64,000 nucleotides of DNA, from positions 310,001-374,000 of the forward strand of contig CP154957.1 in the NCBI GenBank assembly GCA_039621445.1. The letters run 5' to 3'. Under the pieces are notes generated by a model. It was not told the DNA's origin and ran no database searches. It saw only the letters and a list, made by a program, of their open reading frames with translations. Positions 1 to 10,169 of the stretch are shown here, in pieces. Numbering within the stretch: the first letter of the stretch is position 1; each line of letters begins with the position of its first letter. This DNA comes from Euglena gracilis (Eukaryota; Euglenida; Euglenophyceae; Euglenales). The position numbers were made by a program, and so were the translations under genes.

Positions 1-98
1 TCATTTGGAGGCCATCTTTTGGTTTGGTGAACAAAAGCCAAATTCGTGGTCAAATTGCTCAATTTGAGGCGGCTTCGCACAACAAAACAAAGATCATG

Positions 99-1560
99 TC
101 AAAATGTAGTTGGAAAAGCAACAACAAGCACCACTTCGGGCCACTTTGCAAGCGCATGAATACGGAAGGGATGAGAGTGCGTGCCGCGCACAGTGCTAGT
201 CTCCGTTGGTGCAACCGCAAGGAAGCGGAGGACTAGCTTTGCCACCTTAGGTGCTGACACAGCCTTATCACGCCAGAATTCTTCCATGTTGGCCGTGTTG
301 GCACTGGCCACGGCGAATGCACCGTCACGTAAAATGAAAGCCCCCAGTTGTGATTGTAGAGTTGGGCGGTCTAGTGTTTTTTTTCCACTTGCTGCAAGAG
401 ACTATCTGCCAACCGCTGCCGCTTGTCATCTGGCCAACCAGACTGGTCAATCCCGGGGTCCAAGAGCAAAATGAAGTCAGCCACAGGACTCTCGAAATTC
501 TTCAACCAGCGGGCATCACACTTTCCCTAAGGAGCACAAAATGCATTAGTGGGGCTTGAGGGACGTGAAACAACCTGTGCATTGTCAAGGAAATGCACAG
601 CCTTCTTCGGCCTACTTCGGCCTGGAAATGAGCCAGAAATTTCTCTGCAACTCTCTCAGAACCGTAGCCACTGAAGCCTCATCCCGTTGGCAAACATCAG
701 TTGCGACAGCAAATCGCTTCATAATTTTTACAGCGTGTTCCATAGCCTCCCAATCACTTGCAGGTAAAGCAACCACAGAATTGATGAATGGCCTGAGTTG
801 AACCTTATTAGGAATGCACATTACCAAGTGTCTGAACATCGGGTGAAAACACACCATCCTGCAATGGGAGTCATACACAGTGTTCCACCTAGTGTCCACA
901 GGTTTCACCAACTGAAGGGGTTCTTTCTTGGTGGCCTTTTGCACTTCTGCAAGCTTGGCTGCCTCATCCACATCCAATTGAGGGAAAAAATATTTAGACG
1001 TGGAGGTGGAACCAGATGGCCCCTGGAAATGAAACAGAATGGTTTTCGGGTATTTCGGGTATTTTTCAGAGAAATTCTGCAATGCAAGTTGGATGCCACT
1101 GTGATTGTCACCAACGTAGGCAACAAGAATGCCACTCATTTTCTCGATGATTTCTTTTCCCTTTTCCAGGACCTGGGAGAATGATTCGGGAACGCAAGCC
1201 TTGAAACACAGGGGGGGGGGGGCTGTGGCCAGATAGTTTCATGGTCATTGTGGAAGTAGTATGCCTTCTTGTTCACAATCATGGACATGGACTGAAGCTT
1301 CCGATGCACCTTACCACCGTCAATAGCCAACGTCATGAATTGACCTTGAACCAATTTGCCAACCTCGACTTTCAATCTGCAATAGAGCATATTTTTTTGC
1401 ATGCTAGGCAAGCATCAATGGCACCTTTCAGCAAGTTTGGTCATTTCTTCGGACAGAATTTGTCGATCCATTGCTCGAGGAATGAATGAAGCAAACGTTC
1501 TCCAGAACAGAGTGTCCTCAATCAACTCATACGACAAGCCATTGCTCGCCCATGTCACAC
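99..1560 (-). pseudogene. hAT-family transposase, frame-broken
   Basis: Reading the minus strand from about 1560 to 99 gives a coherent hAT transposase spread over several frames. In order there are an early block (SYELIEDTLFWRTF, about 1530-1470), the first-aspartate region (TLAIDGGKVHRKL, about 1335-1300), VAYVGDNHSG carrying the second acidic site (about 1120), VDTRWNTVYDSHCRMV (about 900) followed by a helical block with RELQRNF, and a hAT C-terminal dimerisation-like block NMEEFWRDKAVSAPKVAKLV near 290-230. Frame changes fall at a 12-G run (1211-1222) and an 8-T run (377-384); others lie near 1410 and 550. The conserved SxERxFS-type segment of the dimerisation domain is degraded. Residue order and motif content are what hAT transposases show. 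I infer an inactive copy, or an intact one broken by homopolymer indels. The 3' end may lie left of the window. Confidence 0.75.
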
Positions 1561-1895
1561 AAATTAACTCCTAGTCGTTCAGGGGGAACAAGGGTGCCGA
1601 TCCAATGGCAGTCCCCCACTTCAAAGTCCTCTGTTTTTTGGAGGGTGTACCTCGCTCAAGCTTGCGCACAGATGTCAAGTGGTACGCCAAGGACGTTGTG
1701 CCCGACACCCAAGCCCCACAGGGGGCCCATCAGCCTTTGGCACTTGACAAATCGCCTTCTCTCCTTTGGCTTTGGGCTTCTTGAAGTGCGGCCACACACA
1801 AGAATCAGAAAACGACATTGCTCTGAAAATCAGGAAGCAATTAACTGGGTTGGGCTCGATCGATCGATTAACTGGGGGGGTCACAATTGATTAAC

Positions 1896-1923
1896 TGATT
1901 AACGATTAACCAGTCCAACCCTG
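1896..1923 (-). repeat. Probable outer terminus of the hAT element
   Basis: The segment ends in ATTAACCAGTCCAACCCTG (1905-1923). Read inward on the minus strand this begins CAGGGTTGGACTGG, a hAT-like terminus, and carries repeated GATTAAC words. It lies upstream of the transposase start, where an element end is expected. The partner end would be left of position 1, so the 8-bp duplication (AAACGGGT would be expected) cannot be checked here. Confidence 0.45.
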
Positions 1924-1949
1924 AAACGGGTTGTTTTTATTATATCGAG

Positions 1950-2064
1950 AACTGTGTCCCAAACGCCGGTTCGGGCGTGAAACCTGTGCCTGGGACGCCG
2001 GTCCGGGCGGTAGCCCGGACCGGCGTCCCAGGCACAGGCCCGAACCGGCGTTTGGGACACAGTT
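1950..2064. repeat. Fold-back (nested inverted repeat), GCCGG family
   Basis: The outer arms pair AACTGTGTCCCAAACGCCGG (from 1950) with its complement ending at 2064. A second pair of arms, roughly 1983-2008 and 2013-2038, closes on a few-base loop. Almost the whole 115 bp can fold on itself. The same GACGCCGGTTC-type words recur at 2070-2115, 2746-2840, 25500-25580, 27046-27215 and throughout the 962-bp array. Confidence 0.8.
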
Positions 2065-2221
2065 TTTGAAACCGTGGCTAGGGGGCTCCGGTTTCATGCC
2101 CGAACCGGCGGCTGAGGAATCACGGCCAATTTCGTCCAAAACACCCATGTTTCGGGCTGTTTTGGGCGACTTTGGCCCAAATGGGCCGCCGGTCAAAAAT
2201 GGCAGATTCCACACTTATGAA

Positions 2222-2562
2222 GCCATGTTACCCATCAATCGAAAGCTCTTCTCAAGGGCTTTCGACAGATGGCCACAGGATTCGGCCATAATGCACGCAG
2301 CGCTTATTTTCAGCGATCGTGTCTTCCAAAATTTGACGTCCTAATTTGTCAAATCCCACAGTTGCATATCAAACGAAAGGTCTCGCCAACACCTTTCGCT
2401 TGGTACCCACAGAACTCAGCCAGATTGCAAAGCTCTCAAAATCAGCGATCGCATTTTCCCGCATTTTTCGGACCCCATTTGCATATCTGAAATTGCACTT
2501 TTCAGCTGCCATGTTGCCCATCGATCGAAAGCTCTTCTCAAGGGCTTTCAGCAGATGGCCTT
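2222..2562. repeat. Two diverged direct copies of a satellite-related monomer
   Basis: A block of about 53 bp with core CGAAAGCTCTTCTCAAGGGC occurs at about 2222-2276 and again at about 2509-2562, 287 bp apart. The same core appears at 26465-26500 and, in related form, in each 962-bp tandem unit. No convincing coding sequence lies here. Confidence 0.65.
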
Positions 2563-2745
2563 AGATTTCTGCCATACTGCGTGGTATTCTACTTCAGAAA
2601 TTCTCCAAAATTGGCCAAAAGGAAACTTTTCCCCAAAGCCCCCCAATTTTTGGCCCAAGACCACCCAAAAACTGCTCAAATATGATTGCCACCTGTCTAC
2701 AAACCCTTTTGGACACTTTTTGGCACTTTTTATTTTGGGTCTCCC

Positions 2746-3205
2746 AGACGCCGGTTCCACGCCCGAACCGGCGTCTAGGACGCCGGTTCGGCGCAGAAAT
2801 TTCCCGCCCGAACCGCCGTCCCAGACGCCGGTTCTGGCATGAAACCGGAGCCCCCACACGGTTTCAATGCAGTTCTACAAGGCATTACAACCACCTTGTT
2901 CTGCCCACCGCACTTTCACACCCATTCTATTTCTTCTATTTTTAGTTTTTTTTATCCTTGTTCGCTGTGCGACCCCACCCCCAAAACCCGACCCCCAAAC
3001 GGCAGAGTCGAACCCTAACCCAAACCCAAACCCTAATTAAGGTTGACAGCTTGTTTTTTTTGAAACAAAAACCATGCTTTTTTTAAAAAAAACATATTTT
3101 ATTAAAAAAATGGTTGGGGGAAATTTTTGGAAATGTTATTTTAAGAAAAAAAGTTCATTTTTTTTTATCTTTGCATCTTCGTAGTCCACACGGGCTTTCA
3201 CGGCC
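2746..3205. other. GCCGG words, then A/T-run DNA, no gene seen
   Basis: From 2746 to 2850 there are repeated GACGCCGGTTC words related to the 962-bp array. From 2870 to 3205 there is AT-rich DNA with long T and A runs and a short CCCTAA-like stretch (about 3010-3040). I see no gene. Confidence 0.5.
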
Positions 3206-3311
3206 CGGGGCGGATGATTGGCTATGACGACCCTGGAGGTCGTACCGACCTAGGTCGGCCCGACCATTGGTCGGCCCGACCATGGTCGGGCCGACCTAGG
3301 TCGGGCCGACC
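3206..3311. repeat. GGTCGGGCCGACC fold-back element, copy 1
   Basis: Starts GGCGGATGATTGGCTATGAC and continues as alternating GGTCGGCCCGACC and GGTCGGGCCGACC palindromes joined by short spacers (CTA, ATT, AT). The start is nearly identical to copy 2 at 4172. Confidence 0.75.
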
Positions 3312-3808
3312 ACTGGGCCAAAACTTTTCTGTAAAATGAATACAATTGAGGAAAAAATCTTCCAAATTGAGAAATTCCTGGGTGCCCAGAATTTCTCAGC
3401 AAATTTGAATGACGTAATGATTTGATGGATGGATTGGAAAATGAGCAATGGAAAAAATCACCTTCGCTCAAATTTCGTTGAAAAATCTGCTTTCTTCAGG
3501 GGGAAGACAAGGGCTCTTGCCCAAATGCAAATAAGTCATCCCACCACATGCCTCTGAGAACACTTTGGGGAAAATAACTGGATTTTAGAAAAAACCACCC
3601 TGAGTTTTGTAATCCAAACCGCACTTCTGAATTCCTGGGTACCAGCCAAAAAAAACAAATTTTTGTTCAATTGTCACGCAGATTCTTGCACATCCTTTTC
3701 TTGCTTATTGACATGACATGCACATTCATTCACATGCCGTACATCACATCAGCACCATGGAACGCACAAACCACTAAAATAGCACAAACTGCCTGTTCCT
3801 TGAGGTCA

Positions 3809-3935
3809 CGACTTTCTGTGTGCAATGTTCCACGTTCCCTTGTTTGATGACTTTCCAGAGCGCATACTCCGACGACTTTCTGTGTGCAATGTTCCACGTT
3901 CCCTTGTTTGATGACTTTCCAGAGCGCATACTCCG
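3809..3935 (+). repeat. Tandem duplication, 64-bp unit, two copies
   Basis: CGACTTTCTGTGTGCAATGT begins at 3809 and again at 3873; the units are essentially identical through 3935. Open frames cross it on both strands but none is recognisable. Confidence 0.85.
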
Positions 3936-4171
3936 CTCGATCATGCTTGAGATGCTTGAGATGGCCCGTAGAATGGCTTACCTGCTTATGGGAAAACAAC
4001 GTACCCCCCCCCCCGCGTCCCCACCAAGTGGCTTGGTGTCCTTTTTTTGAAGAGGATTTTCTGCAATGTCCCGGCATGCTTGCTGTGACATGTAGTGTAG
4101 TTTTTTCTAAACCCTTCATCCCAAAAAGATGTGATTGGCAAGGCGTCGCATATGTGAAAGCCGGCTCCGTG

Positions 4172-4310
4172 CGGATGATTGGCTATGACGATCCCGGAGG
4201 TCGTACCGACCATGGTCGGACCGACCTAGGTCGGGCCGACCATTGGCTATGGCCTATCGACCATTGGAGGTCGGGCCGACCAGGTCGGCCCGACCTCCAA
4301 TCATCCGCAT
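4172..4310. repeat. GGTCGGGCCGACC fold-back element, copy 2
   Basis: Bounded by GCGGATGATTGG on the left and CCAATCATCCGC on the right, giving 12-bp perfect terminal inverted repeats. The interior is a run of GGTCGG/CCGACC palindromes. No clear target duplication is seen. Confidence 0.75.
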
Positions 4311-4449
4311 TACCCCCCATTTTTTGGAAATTTAAGCCCTCCCCCCCTCGAAATTTGATTTGGCAAATTTGACTCAAAAAGGATGGAAACACATTCGAAT
4401 CACCTTGAAACTGTCAAAAAACATCCCATATGAAAAAAAAATTGAAAAA

Positions 4450-4670
4450 CAAAATCCCCTTGTGTGTGCAAGGCAACGATGGCCAAAACGCGCCCCCCAA
4501 CAAACTCCCTTTGTGCTAACTTAGTCGGCCTACGGCCTCCTCCGGGGGGGGGGGGGGGCTGCCGCCCCCGCCCCCCGGACCCCCCGCCAAAAATAACAAA
4601 ATCCCCTTGTGTGTGCAAGGCAAGGATTGCCAAAACGCGCACCCCAACAAACTCCTTTTGTGTGCACTCA
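4450..4670 (+). repeat. Direct duplication around a C/G-run core
   Basis: AAAATCCCCTTGTGTGTGCA starts near 4451 and again near 4599, followed each time by near-identical sequence for about 65 bp. Between the copies is a G-run/C-run core (4544-4585). A shorter relative occurs near 33240. Confidence 0.7.
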
Positions 4671-4739
4671 GGTAGGTAAAATAGCCCATCTGTATGTTCC
4701 ACAGGGTTTGGCCAAGGGTTTTTATGCTTCTGAAATGGA

Positions 4740-4945
4740 AAACCATGGAGGTCGTTTCTACCGACCATATGGTCGGCCTGACCTCTAAATGGTCGGGCCG
4801 ACCATAATGGTCGGTAACAAACAGGTCGGGCCGACCATGGTTGGCCCGACCTTTACCGACCTATAATCAAAATTCCTTTGAAAATTTTGAAAAGGGGGGG
4901 GGGTAATGCGGTTCATTGGCTAGTCGGCCCGACCTCCTCGGCCGC
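4740..4945. repeat. GGTCGGGCCGACC fold-back element, copy 3 (diverged)
   Basis: Several GGTCGGGCCGACC-type palindromes between 4745 and 4865 and again at 4921-4938. The segment GGTAATGCGG near 4900 followed by ATTGGCTA resembles the reversed end of copy 2. Confidence 0.6.
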
Positions 4946-5759
4946 AAGCGAACAATCCCGTCATCAAAGGGGGTTGTGCCCCCGCCCCCCCCCCCCCGAC
5001 CCCGTGTCCCACCCCCTGCCGATCACAATCATCACCATCATCTTAGAAATTTAGGAACCCAATTTTTTTGATCGATCCTGTAGTCAAGGTACTGGTGTTC
5101 TATTTCATGTCATGGGGGGGGCTTTCAAAGAAATGGGTGTAGCAATGGAAAGCGATTAGCCTTGAATTGCAAATGATCTTGATATGGCCCCATTTCCAAT
5201 GTTTGCGAAGGTCACGTTTCCTGGTTGGCCTTTGAATAATCGGGACAATGGTTAGGAAGTTTTGGGAACCACGGTTCCCAATTTTTTTTTGCACTGCCCA
5301 TTGATTTCCTCATTTTCTGCTTTTTTTATGGGGTTTGCCATCAGATGAAGCACCTTTTTTGTTGTTTTCATTGGCACAGTGGTACATCACACATAATAAG
5401 TGCATGTGATAGAAGGTCATTGCAACCCAAGCCTGCAACTGTTTCCCCTCTCGCACATTCAGGATTTGCATTAGGGGTAAACCGGAAAGTCGCCATTTAC
5501 AAAGCGCCAAATGAATTTTTTTATGTTGTGAGGGGTTGTGAAGTTCGAGGGTCGGCTTTTGGGAGTGCTAAAATTGGGTTGTGGTGCTAGCTGCAGTAGC
5601 AACAACTGGGTTGGGATTAGAAGCGTTGATCCAGCCATCTCTCCTCGGGCACGGCCAGCCTCCCCTCGGGCACGGCACGGACCTCCCCACCCCCACCCTA
5701 CAAATAGGGGCTTGCAAAATGGGCAGTGGGAACAAAAAGGTATGTGCTGCCACTTGGGT
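4946..5759. other. No gene recognised
   Basis: A short C run, then mixed-composition DNA with several short open frames on both strands. None shows a family motif or a credible splice context. A CCTCGGGCACGG word is repeated at about 5641-5680. Confidence 0.4.
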
Positions 5760-6215
5760 GGAAATCAATTTTGGTGAAAATTGGCCCTGTTTTGAGAGTG
5801 CCGTGTGTGGGAAGATCTGATGAGCACTGCTGGTCGTCAGTTGAAAAGAGCTTTCGATCGAGGGGTAACTTGGTACCCTAACGTTGCACGCAGCCCGAGA
5901 TACGCCCGCGATTGTCGGATCGGCCAGAATCTGAGTCGAAATTTGTAGCAATTTTTGGTGATTTTTGGTTTAAGGTGCTGAATAAACCTTACAAAGACGA
6001 TTTTTCTCGAATCGACGACCTGAGGGGTCCTGGGGGGCACAAGAATTGTGAAATTAGGATTTCCCTGGAACAGAAAATAAAGCTACCAGGCGACTTGGCT
6101 GAATTTGGTGGTCATCACCAGTCGTTTGGTGAAAAGAGCTTTCAATCAAGGGGTGAGTTTGTACCTGGACAATTGACACAGCTCAGAAAACCTCCAAAAA
6201 AGTCCGTTTCGAAAA
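5760..6215 (+). repeat. Diverged single copy of the 962-bp satellite unit
   Basis: From GTGAAAATTGGCCCTG to the segment before 6200 the order of words follows the tandem unit of 19939-24750: AAAGAGCTTTCGATCGAGGG, GCAGCCCGAGATACGC, CGGATCGGCCAGAATCTGAG, GTGAAATTAGGATTTCCC and GATTGACACAGC/ATTGACACAGC all occur in the same order. It is clearly older than the array copies. Confidence 0.8.
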
Positions 6216-6299
6216 TTTTAAAATTCGGCGGATAAGAAAAAGTCATGACCAATCCAACTATGCGCAAAAAATCGACAAATTTTGCACAAAGAAAAAATT

Positions 6300-6520
6300 T
6301 GGGGGTTGGGGTCCTCGAGCCCCCCCCCTAATTGTCCCCCCCCCCTAATTGGCTAATTGGGGGTGTGAAGGAGCCCTGGCCATCAGCCAAATAGGGAGGG
6401 GGGGCGGGTGAGGGTAAAAAGTTCACCGGTGAGCTTCACTGGTGAACTTCACCGCCGAAAGTACCCCAACTATGCTCAAAAAATCGACAAATTTTGCACA
6501 GGGAAAAATTTGGGGGTAGG
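6300..6520. repeat. C-run words and a TTCACCGGTGAA palindrome
   Basis: Alternating C runs with CTAATTG spacers, then a TTCACCGGTGAG/TTCACTGGTGAA cluster (6420-6460). The TTCACCGGTGAA word recurs near 8760-8800 and 10176-10204. Confidence 0.5.
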
Positions 6521-6748
6521 GGGGGGGTCGGCACGCCGTGGCGAGCCGTCCGGCTAGGGGGGGGGGGAGGGGGGTTTTTGGCGTGGCGAGGGGGTCCCGG
6601 ATGGGGGGGGGGAGGGGGGTTTCCAAGAAAATTTTCTTTGGCGCGGCTGACGTGGCGTGGCGAGTCTGAAAAGGGGGGGGAGGGGGGGTAAAATGGCGTG
6701 GCGAGGGGGTCGGTGAGGGGGGGGGGGGAGGGGGGTGCCAACCCCCCA
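6521..6748 (+). mobile_element. G-run element (family 1), copy 1
   Basis: Begins with a G run then GTCGGCACGCCGTGGCGAG, carries three GTGGCGAGGGGGTC-like words separated by long G runs, and ends TGCCAACCCCCC. The ends are inverted repeats (GGGGGGTYGGCAC). It appears flanked by AG on both sides, a possible 2-bp duplication. Copies: 8475-8686 and 9555-9804. Confidence 0.6.
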
Positions 6749-6811
6749 GGGGTCCTTGAGCCCCCCCCCTAATTGTCCCCCCCCCAATTGGCTACCATCA
6801 CCCCCCCACTA

Positions 6812-6985
6812 CCCCCCCCCCCTTATTGTCCCACCGACCTCCCCCTGGGAGGCCCGACCGGACAATATGGGGGGGGGGGGGACAATATGGGGGTACCAAA
6901 GGAATTTCATTGGCCGAGCCCAAAAAACCCCCCATCAGCCAGGGCCGAGGGACAATATGGGGGGGGGACAATACCCCCCCCCCTT
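6812..6985. mobile_element. TA-flanked element with CATATTGTCC-type ends, copy 1 (altered)
   Basis: Contains CCCACCGACCTCCCCCTGGG, GGACAATATGGGG repeats and GGAATTTCATTGGCCGAGCC in the same order as the copies at 8305, 10901 and 13572. The right end is disturbed by other C runs. Confidence 0.55.
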
Positions 6986-7620
6986 TATTTGAGCACACCC
7001 ACGGGCCAAAGGACCCCCCAAATGCTCAAATAAGGGGGGGGGTCAAATAGGGGGGGTCAAAAATTCCTTTAGAAATAGGGCAAAAAAAATTTCGGCGCCT
7101 TCGGTGCATGAAATTTTTTTTTACCCGGACCCAAATTACCCCCCCCCCCTAAACAACCCCCCCCCCCAAATGACCCTCTGGGGTCCCGGCCCAGACAATG
7201 GAAAACTTTTCAAGAAAAAAGTCTTCAAAAACGACCGATTTTTTTGAGATTTTCAGAATCGTGTGTTTTCCTTCTAGTGGAAATGATGCCAGAGAACACA
7301 AATTTCACAAAAAAATTCCAAAAAAAAGGGGTGGGGGTGTCGGAGACCCTTTTTTCCGACCCCCCCCCTAAGTGACCCCCCCCCCAAGTGACCCTCCGGG
7401 GTCTGGGCTGGGACAAGAGGGGGTCATTTACCCCCCCATACCCCCCCCTTTATTTGCCCCCCCTTAATTGAGCATGGTAATTGGGGGAGCCAAGGGGTGA
7501 GGGTAACCTCCACGGCTGGCCGATGGTTGGCCGACCGCTGGGCTGGCGGCGTGACGGGAGCCAGGTCGTGCAGAGGTGTAGAAGTAATTTTTTCTCGGGG
7601 GGGGGGCGAGATCCTTGACA
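6986..7620. other. C-run/G-run rich DNA, no gene seen
   Basis: Many TCAAATA-, TGACC- and AATTG-type words separated by C or G runs of 7-13 bases. I see nothing coding. Confidence 0.45.
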
Positions 7621-7652
7621 ATGCCTGAAAAAAACTATTGTATTTTTTTTTC

Positions 7653-8152
7653 ACCGCCCGAAGGGCGGCGAGACGGTCGCGCTTTTTTGAAACATGGTAT
7701 TGAATGTGACAAAAAATGTGGTAATTTTTGACATGATGCCGCCAGTGATGCCTTTTGCAGTTTTGGGATTTCAAAAAAGAGGCAAAACAATTAAAAAAAA
7801 AGACGGTAATGAGAGTTGCCTCCCAAAACCCGCCCCCTTTGAGCCATTTTGCACGGAACAAAAAAAAGTTGGTATTGCTGCCCGAAGGGCGGCTGGATGG
7901 TTATGGATTTTCCCAAAAAGCTTTTTCCCCCAAAGAGCGAAATTTGCAACAAAAATGGGGTGCTAATTTAAAAATTTTAAATTTTGGAGGCCAAGTCAAG
8001 ATACATGTGTTTTCCGTTGCCGCCCGAAGGGCGGCGAGACGGCAGTGGATATATTCACAAACAATAACCCAACTTGAAAAACGGAAGATTTTCGCCTCCC
8101 CCGATCCATGAGCTCCAGACTTGTTTGGCCGCCCGAAGGGCGGCGAGACGGT
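7653..8152 (+). repeat. Four dispersed copies of a GCCCGAAGGGC hairpin
   Basis: CCGCCCGAAGGGCGGCGAGA or close variants occur at about 7653, 7877, 8019 and 8128. Each can form a GC-rich hairpin around GAA. They are spaced 110-225 bp apart in otherwise AT-richer DNA. Confidence 0.75.
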
Positions 8153-8304
8153 AACAACTTCCAACAGTAGCAACACAAAAAAGTTCAGTGAAAAGTTGAG
8201 TTTTGAATGTGAGTCACCTCGTGTCCCCCCTGCGTCCTGGATTTTGACCGGGCACATCCCTCCGCGTCCCCCCCCCGTCCCAAACCACCCCTATGGCAAC
8301 TATA

Positions 8305-8463
8305 CCCCCCCCCTCATTGTCCCACCGACCTCTCCCCGGGAGGCCAGACCGGACAACAGGGGGGGGGGGCAATCCAAAGGAATTTCATTGGGCGGGCCAA
8401 AAAAATCCCCCGTCGGCCGGGGCCCAGGGACAATAAGGGGGGGGGACAATAAGGGGGGGGTGG
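8305..8463. mobile_element. TA-flanked element with C-run ends, copy 2
   Basis: Flanked by TA at 8303-8304 and 8464-8465. Contains TGTCCCACCGACCTCTCCCC and GGACAATAAGGGG words as in the other copies. Confidence 0.6.
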
Positions 8464-8474
8464 TACCATGGGGG

Positions 8475-8686
8475 GTCGGCACGCCGTGGCGAGCCGACGG
8501 GCTAGGGGGGGGGGGGGGGGGGTTTTTGCGGGGGGGGGGGGGCCCCGGGGGGGGGGGGGGGGAGGGGTGCGCGGGGGTTTTCCAAGAAAAATTTCTTTGG
8601 CGTGGCTGACGTGGCGTGGCGAGGGGGTCTGAAAAGGGGGTCGGTGAGGGGGGGGGAGGGGTGTGCCGACCCCCCATGGAGATCAG
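8475..8686 (+). mobile_element. G-run element (family 1), copy 2
   Basis: Left end ATGGGGGGTCGGCACGCC, right end GGTGTGCCGACCCCCCAT, so the ends are inverted repeats of about 14 bp with AT on each side. The interior carries G runs up to 18 bases and the word TTTCTTTGGCGTGGCTGACG, shared with copies 1 and 3. Confidence 0.65.
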
Positions 8687-9192
8687 GCGGTGAACTTTGG
8701 GTTTTTCGGGTTGGGCCCCCCTACCCCCCCCCCTCTTCATTGGAAATACATGGACAAACTTCACTGGTGAACTTCACCGGTGAACTTCACTAGTGAAGTT
8801 TCTCAATGAAATTCCTTTAGGGGCGGAGCCGCCGCTCCCCACCCCTATTTTTATCTAACCCATCCTGCTCAACCAGCATCTCTATCTTGCTAATCACCCT
8901 TTTCCACCCCTTGCATAACCTCCCATGCGACAGTGGACGCCCGCAAGTTGTTTCGTTTGATGAACTCATCTAGGTTGTCATCCAGGCTCAACGCCCAGAG
9001 ATCCTCCTTGTTAAACATTACCCAGTGCCAAATGGTTTGGGTGGGCTTGGCAGGGTTGTATGGGAATCTCTGGGGGGGGGGGGGGGGGACCCCCCCCCCC
9101 TACCAGTTTTCAGTCACGAAAATTTTGGCTGTTTTTAGGGGGTGAAAAGGTCAGTTTTTCTGAAATTTCTCAAAAATAGTGGGAATCGGAGG
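8687..9192. other. No gene recognised
   Basis: TTCACTGGTGAA-type palindromes at about 8760-8800, then mixed DNA with one C/G-run core at 9073-9105. No supported gene. Confidence 0.4.
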
Positions 9193-9275
9193 AAATGTCA
9201 AAGAACCAAATTGAAGCCCATAAAATGCCCTGTCTAACAGTGCTTTGATTTCCACGCAACTCCCCATCTATCCCA
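9193..9275 (+). repeat. Isolated relative of the 638-bp satellite unit
   Basis: GGAAATGTC, then an AAATTGAAGCCC word, then TTTCCACGCAACTCCCCATC, follow the same order as in every unit of the array at 51005-60210, at lower identity. It shows that the satellite has dispersed relatives. Confidence 0.65.
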
Positions 9276-9356
9276 ATTTATGGTCATTTTTGGCCATTTT
9301 GCCAAAGTTTCATGTTGAGCCTCAAAAAAGTCCTAAAATACACTCCCGGCACGAAG

Positions 9357-9942
9357 GGGCGACGGCAGTACAGTTGGGGTTTTTTGGGGACCCCCCCCTC
9401 CCCCCCCTGTACAGTTGGGATTTTTGGGACCCCCCCCCCCTAGTGCCGAACGGTCCGAGACAGATGAAAATTTTGACACAAAAAATGGCCTTTTTGGACC
9501 AAAAAAAAGGCCCTAAAAATATTTCCGACGCCTTTGGCGCCGGTTTTTGGCCAAGGGGGGTCGGCACGCCGTGGCGAGGGGTCCGGCTAGGGGGGGGGGG
9601 AGGGGGGGTTTTTGGTGTTTTTTGGCGTGGCGAGGGGGTCCCGGATGGGGGGGGGGAGGGGTGCGCGGGGGTTTGCCAAGAAAATTTTCTTTGGCGCGGC
9701 TGACATGGCGTGGCGAGGGGGTCTGAAAAGGGGGGGGAGGGGGGGGTAAAATGGCGTGGCGAGGGGGTCGGTGAGGGGGGGGGGAGGGGGGTGGCGGACC
9801 CCCCAATTTTTGAGGGGGGGTTGGCAGTACAGTTGGGACCCCAGGACCCTCCCCCCTGTGTTGAGACAGTACAGCAAAAAGTGCCAAAACATGCAAAAAA
9901 AACTGACCTCGGGACCCCCCCTCCCCCCCCCTGCCACAGCTC
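9357..9942 (+). mobile_element. 340-bp TIR element (family 2), copy a, interrupted
   Basis: Left end GGGCGACGGCAGTACAGTTG, right end CTGCCACAGCTC, flanked by CGAAG at 9352-9356 and 9943-9947 (perfect 5-bp duplication). A family-1 G-run element (9555-9804) is inserted inside it. No transposase is encoded. Confidence 0.8.
9555..9804 (+). mobile_element. G-run element (family 1), copy 3, nested
   Basis: Interrupts the word GGCCAATTTTTG that is continuous in sister copies of the host element (for example 14286-14297), which proves insertion. Ends GGGGGGTCGGCACGCC and GGCGGACCCCCC are inverted repeats. AA on both sides is a likely 2-bp target duplication. Confidence 0.8.
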
Positions 9943-10169
9943 CGAAGCGCCGGAAATTTTTTTTGCCCCCACGGAGAACCCTCTTGGGGGGGGGACCCCC
10001 CTACCACATTTTGTTTCGCCCCGTTTCAATTGTTGCTTTCAAGTTTGAACTCCTCTGTGTTGGGCAAAAGGTTGGGGGATGAATTCACTCATCGAAGGTT
10101 TGGAAGTACGGGGGGGGGGGGGGGGGCTGCCCCCCCGTGAACGTCCCTGGTGAATGTTCACGGGGGGGG

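Noticed and set aside
7653-8152. CRISPR array
   Set aside because: Four short palindromic repeats, but spacing varies from 110 to 225 bp and the context is eukaryotic repeat DNA.
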